Below are positions 9,823 through 20,817 of a stretch of 32,614 bases of DNA, piece after piece. The notes beneath the pieces were generated by a model that saw only the letters and a program-made list of their open reading frames with translations, was not told the DNA's origin and searched no databases. Position 1 is the first letter of the stretch, and every line of letters starts with the position of its first letter. Position numbers and translations under genes: made by a program. Origin of the DNA: Chara braunii (taxonomy: Eukaryota > Streptophyta > Charophyceae > Charales > Characeae); assembly GCA_003427395.1 (NCBI GenBank), contig BFEA01000001.1:7700353-7732966 (forward strand), in the 5' to 3' direction.

Positions 9823-10449
9823 CTAGTACTAACCTGTGAAGGTGGCGCTTTGTTGCAGGTACATAGAAGACGAAGCTGGAGCTATGGCGCCACATGTAAG
9901 TTTCCCTGTCCTCCGCCAACCATCTCTCTCTCTCCAACGCTACTCTAGCCCCTAATAGCGCCCGCTGAAGACTATTGCTAACTCTACTATTATTACTGCA
10001 GCGCTCCTCCAGAGTGCTGTTGCCGAATCCTGAAGACTGCTGCCTGCCTCCTGCACGTGAAGTGCCTGGGAAGTCCCTATGAACTGCCTCGTGACTACCT
10101 GCAGCCTGCAGGGCGGGCCAGTCTTATATAGTGCTGGCCCGTCTAGGAGGCTGCTCTTGCCCATCCCAAAATGTGCCAGACCCAGGCGTTGAAGTTCAAA
10201 CGAAGGTTGTCTTGAAAACAGGCCCAAAATGGCTTGTGCTAAAACCCTGGTCTGGCGCCTAAGTTTCAGGGCAAGTCGATCTTATGAGGGCCTGAAAATG
10301 GCCCTCCGTTTCAGGCTGAAAAGACTCAGGGCCTGGAGGACCCTTTTTAGGCTGAAACGACACAGGGCCTTTAGGCCCTTGTTTTCAGGCTTTTAGGCTA
10401 AGAACGCTGGTCGGGCCCTGCAGGCCCGTTGGCTGCGCAGTATGCCACA
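9325..10449 (+). mobile_element. LTR-like TG...CA element (probable solo LTR) inside LINE-B RT
   Basis: The RT frame stops matching its relatives at MEA (9321-9324) and resumes at ATAGCATCCTTCC (10455). The 1125 bp between begin TGTCGCATAC and end GTATGCCACA, short inverted TG...CA termini. They are flanked by a perfect 5-bp duplication AAGCC (9320-9324 and 10450-10454). This is the classic signature of LTR-retrotransposon integration, and the lack of internal genes points to a solo LTR. It contains CTTATATAG near 10133 (possible TATA box), a (CT)n tract and AGGCC-rich 3' sequence. Position 9727 is an ambiguous base. The strand is assigned from the TATA and 3' layout only. Confidence 0.78.
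9773..9819. repeat. (CT)n microsatellite within the LTR-like element
   Basis: A pure CT run of about 47 bases. A shorter CT run lies at 9680-9695, next to the ambiguous base at 9727. Confidence 0.95.
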
Positions 10450-10454
10450 AAGCC

Positions 10455-12754
10455 ATAGCATCCTTCCTTCGGAAAGACCCGTCTATAGATTGGCTCACCG
10501 AACGGGATTTCAACCCACTGCATGACTTCGCCTTACCCATGACACTGATGTTCGCAGACGATCTCACCGTCCTTATCCGTGCTAGAAACAATTCCTTCCA
10601 AGCTCTTGCCAGGGCTATGGAGGCTTTCCGACTAGCGTTCGAATGGAGGTAAACTGGAGCAAAACCGAAGGATGGTGGCTAGCAGAAGGGACATCCCCCC
10701 AACCCGAGGACACATCGACACCGATGTCGTGGTCTACAGGCAAACAAGCACTCTGATATCTAAGTATCATGGTCAACAAAGACGGTGTGTGGCCAGGAAT
10801 GGGTCAGGGCCTAATTGCCAAAGGAATAACTCGCCTGGCCCTGTGTAAGAACACACATGCATCGCTGATTGGGAGGGCACTAATAATAAACACGGCTATC
10901 TTTTCCATACATTCATCGATCTGGTCTCCCCCAGATGACGACCTCCAAACTATAAAGGCCAGAGCAAGATGCTATCTCTAGACAGGAGACCCTGATTGAA
11001 CCTCATGCGTCAACAGGGTAGCGTGGAGCCATATCATTAGGAAACCACAGGAGGGAGGCCTAGGTCTGGTTGACCCCAAGCAGGAGTCAATAGCACTGCA
11101 GATGAATGGATCATCAAGATCCTGACCAGACAATACCTACCATGGACCAAGATGGCCCTAGATAGCATAAGAAACCTAGAACCGATAATCTCCCTACCTA
11201 ATATGAGTGCCTTTTTGTGGATTATGGCAAAGGAGTGGGCGGTAAGACCAGGCAGATCCCGCAGAAGCACCACACGAGACTCAGACAACCACGCAGCCTC
11301 AACGCCTAACCCATACTGGACTCCGACTTTGAAAGCTTGGCAACGAATGATGCCAAGCAAACATGGCACAGAGGGAAACATAGAGGAGATCTCGAGACAA
11401 CCACTGTTTTGTAACCCATGGATCAAAGACCCCGAGGGCACTCCCTGGTCACTTCGATTGAAGGATCGAAGATGGCTATCCTGGGTTGAAAAAAGGGTGT
11501 GGCAGATAAAACACCTGTGGGCAGAAGAACGGGGGGAATAGCGTACAGAACAAGAACTCCACCCCACTTTAAAAGGTCGTCACTCCCTCGTAGACTACCT
11601 AACTCACATACAGAAGAGCATCCCACCACAATGGCTTCCCCTCTTGAAAGAAGGCTTATCCTGGAAATCAGGGGACTGGGGTATACTCATATCCCAAACT
11701 TCACCCAACAGAGCTTACCAGTCCATATCCCGCACCTCAGCCAACAACTACCTCTCCAAATTCTGCCCCTATCCTGTCGCCAACCATAAACTCCAAGAAC
11801 TCGCTACCATCAACAGAGAACCTCAGCTAGAGATGATAGAATCCTTCCTGCTGAGAAAAGTGAGGGTATCGAAAAAAACAAACCGTGGTTAATCTGCCAA
11901 CCTGACCACAACATAGCAGAGCTCGAATTCGATCCAAAGGAGGTATGGAAACAAGGCAGATCCGGGAGAACAAGAACGATACTTGAATCCGACGTAAAAT
12001 TTGGATACAATCTAGGCCTACAGACCACAGACCCGAACCCCAAACTAAAAGACAGATGGAGAGAGACACTGAACCTTGAGCCGAGAGTTTCAATACCCAT
12101 CCCCTGGACAAAATACCTTCCCATCAGACCAGCCAGAATTTGTAGCGTGCAGTGGCTCCTAGCCCACGTAGCACTTCCTGTCAACCTGTGGCTCCACAAA
12201 ACGAGCAAACACTCGGACCCCGACAGCTCAGAACTCTGCGTTCTGTGCAGTGACATAGTTCCTGAAGACATACCCCACTGTCTCCTCTACTGCAGTCAGG
12301 TCGCCTGGATATGGAACGAAGTCTGAAATCTACGGTCCCTCCTCTTCTCATCACCTCCCCCCAACATCACCCCTCAGAACATCTTACTTCTATCTAACAT
12401 CCCCGACAGCCTCAGAGGAGGAAAAGCGATCTGGTTCCACATGCTCAGGAAACTAGCCCTTAGAGTCATATGGAAAAGGCGATGCTCCAAGACAATCGAG
12501 GGTTCAGAAGTGGCCAAGGAAGAAATGTGAATTCTTCTGCTGAGGATGGCGGAAACAGAGATTATATGCAAATGGAGGAGTGTGTCGGCAGCAACTAGAG
12601 GCAAACCGGAAAGACTCACACTCAGGAGACGAATCTTCATGAGAAACTGGCTGGTACAGGGAAAGATAGCGACAATCACAGACAGCAAATTGATTTGGAA
12701 AAAGTGGACCACTCCAACTACGACAAGGAATGCAGTCCCGAGAAGGGCAAATTG
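10455..12754 (+). pseudogene. LINE-B RT C-terminal half and zf-RVT region
   Basis: The frame broken at 9325 resumes with ASFLRKD and an intact motif C, MFADDLTVLIRA (FADD at 10551-10562). Next come NWSKTEGWWLAEG, LIGRALIINTAIFS, and then in-frame stops near 10980-11000. Later pieces at 11152-11541 and 11900-12330 carry WSHIIRKPQEGGLGLVDP, PARICSVQWLLAHVALPVNLW and the knuckle ELCVLC...EDIPHCLLYC, followed by IWKRRCSKTIEG. Motif A and motif C aspartates are both present in this copy, unlike LINE-A and LINE-D. The LTR-like insertion, stops and frameshifts still make it non-functional. Confidence 0.85.
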
Positions 12755-13081
12755 AGGATTTAGCCTCAGACTGACAGACATCGCTCCCAGTTTTTTGTGC
12801 CTCAAGCCTAATCGACAGAAGTCACAGAGCCAACAGGGTTCTGAGAGGAGAGCTAGGATAGGGCAAGCTGACAGTCAATCCTCCCATACAGGAGTAATCC
12901 ATGCTGGTCATCGTTCCTTCGGCCAGACGGAAAGGAGCGTGAGTGTGTACCACGATGTATTTCAATTTGACTTGCCGGGGGAATAGGAACCGGACTGACG
13001 CTCCCCAGAATGAAAATGGAGCCAGGGCCATAAGGACCTGTTTATAATACTTTATAAATTATATATAATTAAAAAAAAAAA

Positions 13082-14740
13082 AGTCATCAGAGAGGAGTTT
13101 CCAGTGAATCAAAACAAGAACAGGCAAAAAACAAAATTCAGATAAACATATGGGATGAGGAGAAAAAAGACTGGGTGACAGAACAGGAACTCGCCTGTTG
13201 GCTCAAGGGATGTCACTGACGGGATGAGAACCTGCAAATGGTCATACACTGCATTCCAGATGGATGGAAAGAATTCCTGGGCGAAGCCTCAACATGGAAA
13301 CCAGGAGAGTGGGGGGTCTTGGTACAGGAATCACGTCCTCCGAGGGCCTATCAATTCTCCCATAATCAGCAGGGTCCGGACACTCTGGCTGTGTTCACCT
13401 CTTTTCCAATCATTCATTCAACTCAAGGGCTTTTGTCCATTCTGAATGATGGGTGAGAAAGAATAGTTCTAAACAACTTTGTGCTCAGGAAAGTAAGAGT
13501 ACTGGGGCAGTGGCCAAAAACAATCTTCAGAATGGATACGGCAATTCAGGACTTGGAGTTCAACCCAGCGGAATGGGCCTGGACACCAGAAAGAAGCAAA
13601 AACCTAAGAACCAATATACTCGTCCATGATTATACAGTTAAACTGGGTTACAATGTCCTGAATAAAACCAAGGATCCGGATCCCACAATCAAAAATAGGT
13701 GGACGAAGTTGATTGGCCAGGAAGCCACTCAGATATCACAGATGCCGTGGAAGAAGTTCAAAATCAATCCGACCGGTCAAAATTAGAAGTCTCCAATGGC
13801 TTATCTCATACGTACCGTTACCTGTCAACCAATGGCTGCATATCAGAAGAAGACACCCCAATAGCTCTGACCTATGCGTAGTATGCTCGGAAAATGAACC
13901 TGAAGACATGATACACTGTCTAATAAGGTGCAGAGAAGCGAGGGAGTATTGGGCCAGGGAATCAGACCTCTGGGCTTCCCTTTTCCCGACTCCCCTCCCC
14001 GAACACCCCATTCAACTACTCCTCTGGACTAACATTCCAGCTCAGTTCCACAAGTCTGAAAGGATATGGTTCGGGATGATCAGAAAAGTAACACTCTGGT
14101 CTATATGGAAGGAAAGGTGCAGCAGAACCATCAAAGGGATATCAACACCAAGGGAGAAAGTTTGGCCGGAGACAAGGACACTAATTCAGGCAGAGATTGT
14201 GCAAGTGGCAGTAGACAAGACAATCCATGACGGATGATTTGGATCAGCAGCTGAGAACAGTGAAGAAATTTACAAAGATATGGTTGGCAGGCGGCAAGGT
14301 AGCAGAAATAAAGGACTTTTGTATATGTGGGAAGGACTGGCACAATTCAGAAGTGGGCCTGAGAAGACAGAGAATCCAGCAAGCTCCATCACAGGCCACA
14401 TAAGTATCATAGCATGAGGCTGTGAGCCTACAAGTACGGAAAAGTGTGAAGACTGTCTGTCCCTTTGCTTGTCCCTTTCTTGTGCTTCGAGATAAATATG
14501 ACAGGATAGACTTGAGAGGAAAGGTGGAAGCAAGGCAAGCTGACAGTTAATCCTCCATACTACTGGGGCAATCAATTCTGATCAGGGATCCTTTGGCCTG
14601 ACGGAAGGAAGCGTGAGTCTGTTGCTATTGTTAATCTTTTTGACTTGTCGGTGGAATAGGAACCGGACTGACGCTCCCCAGAATGGATATGGAGCCAGGG
14701 CCATAAGGACCTGCTTTATTGAAAAAAATAATAATAATAA
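13082..14740 (+). mobile_element. LINE-C: short 5'-truncated LINE copy (zf-RVT region to 3' end)
   Basis: It begins directly after the LINE-B A-tail. Recognisable coding starts near 13140 (WDEEKKDWVTEQELACWLKGCH), matching LINE-D at 19480. It continues through WKPGEWGVLVQES, KVRVLGQWPKTIFRMDTAIQDLEF, a frameshift near 13780, and then SLQWLISYVPLPVNQWLH and the intact knuckle LCVVC...EDMIHCLIRC. The copy ends with the family 3' UTR (ACCGGACTGACGCTCCCCAG at 14660-14679) and an A-rich tail GAAAAAAATAATAATAATAA near 14720-14740. The RT is wholly absent, so this is a typical 5'-truncated insertion. Confidence 0.85.
13238..14237 (+). pseudogene. LINE-C zf-RVT coding remnant
   Basis: Two overlapping frames carry the LINE C-terminus. 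The first (13481-13786) ends after QMPWKKFKINPTG, and the second (13713-14237) holds the zinc-knuckle block. One frameshift near 13780 separates them and a stop lies at 13456. The zinc ligands C-x2-C...H-x4-C are intact here, which makes this copy a useful reference for the ligand lost in LINE-A. Confidence 0.82.
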
Positions 14741-15084
14741 CTCAAACCCTAATCTCAGTTCTGGACCCGTTAACCCAAGACTCCAAGAGCTTAAAAGTGG
14801 GAGTCTCCGTTAAACACTTGTGGTGCCCCCAAGCCTGGGACCTTGCATTGACATCAGATCTAGTTTAGTATCCTTCGCTAATATCGAAGTCTATGATCAT
14901 AGTTTGATGGGAAACTGGACCTGTTTTTCAAGCTGGAGTCGTCTTGTTTTTCAATTCGTAGCCACAATGACCCCACTATCATCATTGTTTTTTGAAATCA
15001 TAATCCAAGCCTTGCGCACTGGGCCCGTTTTGTATTAAAAAAAAAAAAAAAAGAATGATTATGTCCGTCCACTTTATGTTTCTC
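14741..15084. other. Intronic spacer between LINE-C and the SINE pair
   Basis: I see no gene or element here. It contains an A-run at about 15037-15052. The short frames carry no domain. Confidence 0.6.
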
Positions 15085-15366
15085 TTTTTTTTTTTTCTGA
15101 AAGGACATGCTCCAATCTATTCGTGGGGAGCAACACGTGCTGGGAACCGGTAGTTACTGAACACCGTGTGTTTAGGGCATCATACCCTGCCGTGCACGGA
15201 CGGCCTCGAACTGGCACCCTCCGCCACAGGAACGGAGTATCGTAACCACTACAACCCTTGGAGGTGTTATAAAAACTGGATCCATACCGGTCGTGATATC
15301 CAGCCCACCTCCAGGGCTGTAGCGTCCTTGAACTCACACCACACACTCACACACACCACACCACGG
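15085..15366 (-). mobile_element. tRNA-like SINE, copy 1, with A-tail
   Basis: Read on the minus strand, 15262-15200 looks like a tRNA. An A-box-like GTAGTGGTTACGATACTCC lies at 15252-15234. A 5-bp anticodon-type stem CTCCG/CGGAG follows, then a B-box-like AGTTCGAGGCC at 15212-15202. About 105 bases further is an A-run (T-run 15085-15096 on the plus strand), as expected of a SINE tail. About 100 bases precede the tRNA part, including CCCTGGAGGTG, which can pair with CACCTCCAAGGG. Whether they belong to the element is uncertain. A second copy lies at 15475-15691. Confidence 0.6.
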
Positions 15367-15474
15367 ACATGGCAATCCACTCACTCCGCTCGGACAACAC
15401 GTAGCCCCACCCCCGCTACTAAACCTGCTCACTCTTGCGGGTCAACTGCCTGCTGGTTCACAGGCGCCTTCACA

Positions 15475-15691
15475 GTAGTTACTGAACAACGTGTGTTTAG
15501 GGCATCATACCCTGCCGTGCACGGACGGCCTCGAACCGGCACCCTCCGCCACAGGAACGGAGTATCGTAACCACTACAACCCTTGGAGGTGTTATAAAAA
15601 CTGGATCCATACCGGTCTTGATATCCAGCCCACCTCCAGGGTTGTAGCGTCCTTGAACTCACACCACACACTCACACACACCACACCACGG
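15475..15691 (-). mobile_element. tRNA-like SINE, copy 2, without A-tail
   Basis: This repeats 15150-15366 with only a few differences over 217 bp, at an offset of 325 bases. Its B-box-like site at 15537-15527 is GGTTCGAGGCC, closer to the Pol III consensus than copy 1. The A-tail and adjoining 3' part are missing. A 108-base spacer (15367-15474) separates the copies. The arrangement suggests a partial tandem duplication, not two independent insertions. Confidence 0.6.
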
Positions 15692-17659
15692 GCCCAGCGT
15701 CCCATTTGAGAACATTTTTGAGAAAAAATATGCAGAATACTTTGAAATACCGGGGCCATTACCCGACTTCGGCTGAAAGAATGATACTATGCAACCTACA
15801 GAAAAAGTTAGGTTCTCTAAGGATGATCATGAGAATATTCAGACCGAAAACCACCTACCTTAGCGCCTGTCAGCGGATCAACCCTAGCTGCCTCTCCCCT
15901 ATACCCCGATACCCAGTCTCTACCAGGCCTCCCAACCCCAATTGCTAGGTTACAGAGTGGCATGACTCACCCCAGAAACCCCCCACCTGCTAGGTTACAG
16001 GGCAAAGCGACCCGCCCCGGCTCCAGTCAGCGTCGACTACGTACCAGCTCACCAATAGACACTAGAGTGCCTTCCACCCTCGACAACTCCCCAAATCTCT
16101 CTACCAGGTCTCATGGTCCCGTTTGCTCGGGTTACAGGGCAGCGCAACCAATCCCCAACACCGACCAGCGTCGTTCTGACCTCGTCCATTGGCAAACCAC
16201 TGGGACCAATGACATCAGCAGATACCAGACAAACCACCGATCGTCACCATACTTGTAGTTCCGATCATCCACTCTTTCAAACACTGGCTGCAGTCATCCA
16301 ACAAAAATTCCTTCTCAACCTTACTCCGGCAAGACTTACAGCGGAAGAGCCACCATCTCCACCGCTGTTGTACCCTATTTCCGCCCTACTGGCTAGCCCC
16401 TTCGCCGCAGAGCGCGTTATCTCCAACCATCACAACAAACACGGTCCACTGCAACCAGCATCAAAATTATGAAGACTTTTCCCGTTGGAAGTTGGAACCT
16501 CAAAAATAAAATAAAATCAGGAGACTCAGATACACGTGCAGGAATTGTAGTCGTATAAGGCAGTCAACATCTATTATTCCCACAAGAAGAGAGGACGGGA
16601 GGGAACTATTTCTCTCCCCATGGAAATTCCTGCGCCTATTCACGTCTCTGCTGGATGTAAAAGGCTCAAAAGAAACCGAGCGGCTTTCTCCTCCCCCCCA
16701 AAATACGACCTCCTGCCCTTTCACTGCCTCCAGTGGAAGGTGCCCCCTCACCTTCCAGCCCCATTTCAGAACAGCCCCCTAAATCACTCCTGCTCCCTCA
16801 GCAGCATACAATACCCCCTAGAGTATGCCCCCGCAGAGCCGAAGATCACACTTCCCTCATGTCCCACCCCCTGCAAGTGAAACACCTCTCAACTTCTCAC
16901 CTTGCTGAAATCAGCATCGACCCCTTGTCCTCTCTCCCAACCGCCATAGCTGATCCAACCCAAATCAGCCTGGCCCAGAAGAGAACAAACCCACATATCG
17001 TCCCTACCCTCTCAAGGATCACACCTCCCACCTTGCATAACCCTCGCCGGGAGGGGCTCAAACCCTGAAGGAGAGAGTTCAATCAGCACCTATGAGCTCA
17101 AACCCTACAATATCATAGCCTGAGACTCAATTGTGACCTATTTTTAAAAATCCCTCAAACAGATAAAATCAAATATCAAATTCAAGGAGTAAGAGCCCAA
17201 GCTTGAGCGTACTAATATAGGGGAATATGTCGGATTTAGAATTGGATCAAATTTGAATAAACGTAAGACATCAATCCCACTTTGAAAACCCTTTTGTAAG
17301 TCGAACTTGGTAATCTTTCATTGGAAACAGAGCGAAGCTCTGATTTACGAATTTCAGATTAGGAATCTTGCTAAAAAAAGACGAATTTCAGATTAAGAAT
17401 CCTACTCAGAAAAAGTTTTCAGATCGACCAATTACAGCCAAAAAACACATAAGCCCCCGATTGAAAAAAAATGCCGAAAGTTATTTCAGAATCAATCATG
17501 CTTCATTCGAAATTCAAAAAGTCTGAATTAGATCGTCGTTTGGATGATCATCAAGGATTACGAATAGAAAAACCGACAGGTAGGATAAGGTCAAACCGTT
17601 TATCATGGAACAAACAAATCAGAAAACAATTAGAAAACAATGCAAACTTATAAATCCAA
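15692..17659. other. Unassigned intronic region, C-rich then AT-rich
   Basis: From 15692 to about 17070 the plus strand is rich in C and CC, and its frames are Pro/Ser/Thr-rich without a recognised domain. Around 16469-16520 a frame reads MKTFPVGSWNLKNKIKSGD, faintly resembling a LINE endonuclease start, so part of this could be the eroded 5' region of LINE-D. From about 17100 to 17659 the base composition turns AT-rich. A 60-codon frame at 17471-17653, rich in Lys/Arg, is not recognised. I assign no function. Confidence 0.4.
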
Positions 17660-17684
17660 GTAGAATACCCTCAGCAACCCTGAA

Positions 17685-18991
17685 GTGACGGCAGAAACTA
17701 GTGAAGGGATTATGGGAATTGCTAAAGAATTCTACCAAGAATTATATCAGACCAAGACCCAAACACCTACCCCAAGCAGCACATTGGAAGCAAGACAAAG
17801 AATGTTACAATATTTGGAACAAACGATATCGGCAGAACAAGCAGAAAAGTTGGACAAACCCCTATCATTGGATGAGCTTCTGCAAGCCCTTAAGAGCATG
17901 AACAATGATGACAAGGCACCAGGCATTGACGGGCTGACGAGGGGATTCTAGGAAAAATTCTGGCCAAACCTAGCAGGGGACCTATTGAACTTCTACAAAG
18001 ATAGCTATGAGAAAGGGGGCCTAGGTAGCTTACTCCAAGACCCTGGCTGCCAGAATCATGAAAATAACAGATAAATGTTTTCGTATCAATCAGACGGGCT
18101 TTATCCCGGGACGCTACATATTAGACAATGTGCTGAATCTAAACGAAGCATCCAATAAAGTCAGAGAACGAGGATAAACATAGCCATACTTTTTTTTTTT
18201 TTTGAGAAAGCTTATGATCAAGTCAATTGCTCCGTTATGGACGCAAGTATGAAACGCATGGGGGTGGGACCAATCTTTAGGAAATGGGTCCAGGTCTTGT
18301 ATAATGATGCCTCAGACTGTGTACAGATTAACGGGTTCCTGTCTGATAGCTACCCAATATCATGCTCAGTTAGGCAAGGGGACCCGCTCGCTCCCTCGAT
18401 CTTCCTATTTGTGATGGAGGCCATTGCCTCCTACAGAAAGACCCCTCTATACACAGACTCCCAGAGGTCAACGTAGGGATGTCTCATCATCTCAAATTTT
18501 CGACAGTAATCTTGTTCGCAAACGACATGACAATGCTGATTAGAGCATCGGATTCGTCTTTTAAAGCACTCTCGAGGGCAATGGAAGCGTTCAGACTGGC
18601 ATCAGAAATGAAGATCAACTGGAAGAAGACCATAGGTTGGTGGCTGTCTGACGAACAAATCCCAAACTTGCAAGGGCTTGAGGCTGCCATGTCCTGGGAC
18701 ACGCCGGAAACCCCCACCCGATACCTAGGTATTCTCATGACACGAAAGGGTCTGGCGCCCCAAATGGCCCAGAACATGTTAGCCAAGCAGTTAAATAAGT
18801 TGGGAAGATGGGGGAATACATTCACCTCACTGATAGGTAGGGTCCTGGTACTCAACACTTCAGTCTTCTCCATGATGTGGTACATTGCGTCGGCATGGAC
18901 AATTTCGGACGACTCATTAAAGGAACTAAATCGAGTGGCTAGAACATATCTATGGACGGGCAACCCCAACAAGGTTGTATCCCAAAGATAG
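17685..18991 (+). pseudogene. LINE-D reverse transcriptase, with lost catalytic residues
   Basis: The frame opens with the conserved N-terminal RT block and NNDDKAPGIDGLTRGF, then hits a stop at 17949. Near 18035 the NYRP/HKKG block is deleted and the sequence jumps to LAARIMKITDKCF in another frame. Motif A reads ILFFFFEKAYDQV: a T-run at 18190-18203 has replaced the catalytic Asp of FFDFEKAYD. Motif C at 18515-18526 is FAND, not FADD. Downstream blocks such as SVRQGDPLAPSIFLFVMEA, KMKINWKKTIGWWLSDE, PTRYLGILMTRKG and IGRVLVLNTSVFSMMWYIASAW are well preserved. The enzyme is inactive. Confidence 0.9.
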
Positions 18992-20735
18992 CATGGCAGT
19001 ACATCTCAAGAAAACCAATACACGGGGGGCTAGGAATCATTGACCCGAGGTGCGAGACGAGAGCCCTTCAAGTCAAATGGATAGTCCGCCTGTTGACGAA
19101 ACCAGAAACGACATGGAATAAGCTGGCCTTGGACAGCATAAGGGCCCTAGCCCCGGTGTCATCGCCAAATAACATGACGGGTCTATTCTGGGTAATGAAT
19201 AAGGAATTGTCTTTGAAAAAGGTGAGGAGAAGACCCAGGAGGGAAATAGAGCGGAACATAGACAACCGCCAAACGCCGTACTGGCGGCTCTAATCCGGAT
19301 TTGGAGGGAAATAATGCCAAAAAAGATTAATAGACCGAAATCGAAGGATGAGGTGCTGAGACAGCCTCTGTTTGGCAATGAGTGGTTGAAGGGCGAAAGC
19401 GATGAACCCTTGTTCTTAGACCACAAATGGCAATCATGGGTAAGGAATGGAGTTTGGACAATTAGCCACTTGCGGAACGAAGAGAAGAAGGAATGGGTGT
19501 CTGAGCAGGAGCTAAGTCCACGATTGAAGGGTTGTCATAGAAGAGGACCTAACCTGCAGTACATTAGTAATCTTGTCCCTCAGGAGTGGAAAGATATGCT
19601 GAAACAAGGGGGGCCTTGGAAAAGCGGAGAATGGGGGGTCAAAGTACAGGAGAATCCCCCCTCTAGGGCCTTCCAATTCTCACACCTACAACGGGGATCA
19701 GCTACTCAAGCGGTGTTCACCTCCTTTCCGATTGCACATTCCACGAAAGGAATGCCGTCGATTATGAACACCAACGTGGAAACGACAGTCATGGATTACT
19801 TCTTGCTCAGAAAAGTAAGGGTGTTAGGCACATGGCCGAAGTTTATCTTCAGATTTGATATGGCATTACACAACCTGGAGTTTGACCTGATGGAGTGGGC
19901 ATGGAAACCAGAAAAGAGGATAAACATTAAGATGCTCACCCCCATACAGGATTACACGGTCAAATTTGGGTACAAGCTACTGCTAAAAACAAAAGACCCA
20001 GAACCGGCGATCAAGGCCAGGTGGCAAAAGCTAATAGGTCAGGAAGCCGACAACATCACACAGATCCCATAGAAGATTTATAAAACGATCAGACCAATCA
20101 AAATCAGAAGCCTTCAATGGCTGATCATATACGTGGCACTACCAGTTAATCAGTGGTTACACGTTAGGCGGAAGAGTTCAGACTCCGACAGTTCTGATCA
20201 ATGTAAGGTATGTACGCAGGGTGCAGTAGAGGACATAGTACACTGCTTAGTACACTGTAGGGAGGCGACATATTACTGGGCGAGATCCTCGACCCTCTGG
20301 GACTCCCTTTTCCCGACCCCTTTCCCTGAAAAACCCATCCAACTTCTCCTTCTGACTAACATCCCTGAGCAGCTCCGGAAAGCGGAAAAGATTTGGTATG
20401 GACTTATCAGGAAGGTGACCCTATGGGTCATATGGAAGGAAAGATGCAGCAGAACGATCGAAAGAGTGTCCAACTCACGAGAGATGATCTGGGCGGAGAC
20501 GAAAACAATGATACAGGCTGAAATCCTTTGCAGATGGCGGAAAATCAAACTATCATGGCCGGAGGATGAGGAACAACAAAAGAAGCCGAGACTGAGATTC
20601 AGCAGGGTATGGTTGATAAATGGGAAAGTTGCTGATTTACGAGACGACCGCATCTGCTGGAAGGACTGGCACAACTCAAACTCAGGAAGAAGTATTCGGC
20701 AGCAGATAGATGCGCACGGGCAAGGCACCTCCTGA
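18952..20735 (+). pseudogene. LINE-D ORF2 C-terminal region with zf-RVT
   Basis: After a frameshift near 18975 the protein continues with IPKIAWQYISRKPIHGGLGIIDP, stops at 19293, and resumes at 19314. Then come QSWVRNGVWTISHL, KVRVLGTWPKFIFRFDMALHNLEF, a stop at 20070-20072, and SLQWLIIYVALPVNQWLHVRR. The zinc knuckle QCKVC...EDIVHCLVHC (about 20200-20265) is complete, followed by IWKERCSRTIERV. Compared with LINE-A and LINE-C the order and spacing are the same, and the lesions are two stops and one shift. Confidence 0.88.
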
Positions 20736-20817
20736 TCAGAATCCCAAAGAGAAAACGACGAACCTATACCATCACATCCGTCGAGGAACAGCCTGGGAAT
20801 GGATGTACGCCACCGGA

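Larger units (their letters stand above)
7966..13081 (+). mobile_element. LINE-B: 5'-truncated L1-type LINE, split by an LTR-like element
   Basis: The element starts inside the endonuclease at about 7966 (LDHKPVELLL at 7967-7999). It continues through RT, interrupted at 9325-10449, to a zf-RVT region and the family 3' UTR. That UTR includes CTTCGGCCAGACGGAAAGG and ends in CCAGGGCCATAAGGACCTG plus an A-rich tail at 13070-13081. It is head to head with LINE-A at its 5' side, and its A-tail is followed directly by LINE-C. Numerous stops and frameshifts make it non-coding. Confidence 0.85.

Noticed and set aside
15150-15691. Repeat-spacer-repeat pattern resembling a two-unit CRISPR array
   Set aside because: Units are 217 bp and tRNA-like, there are only two, and the setting is eukaryotic.
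17471-17653. A 60-codon Lys/Arg-rich frame in AT-rich DNA, possibly organellar
   Set aside because: I could not match it to any plastid or mitochondrial protein or to the LINE. It is mentioned only as unassigned.
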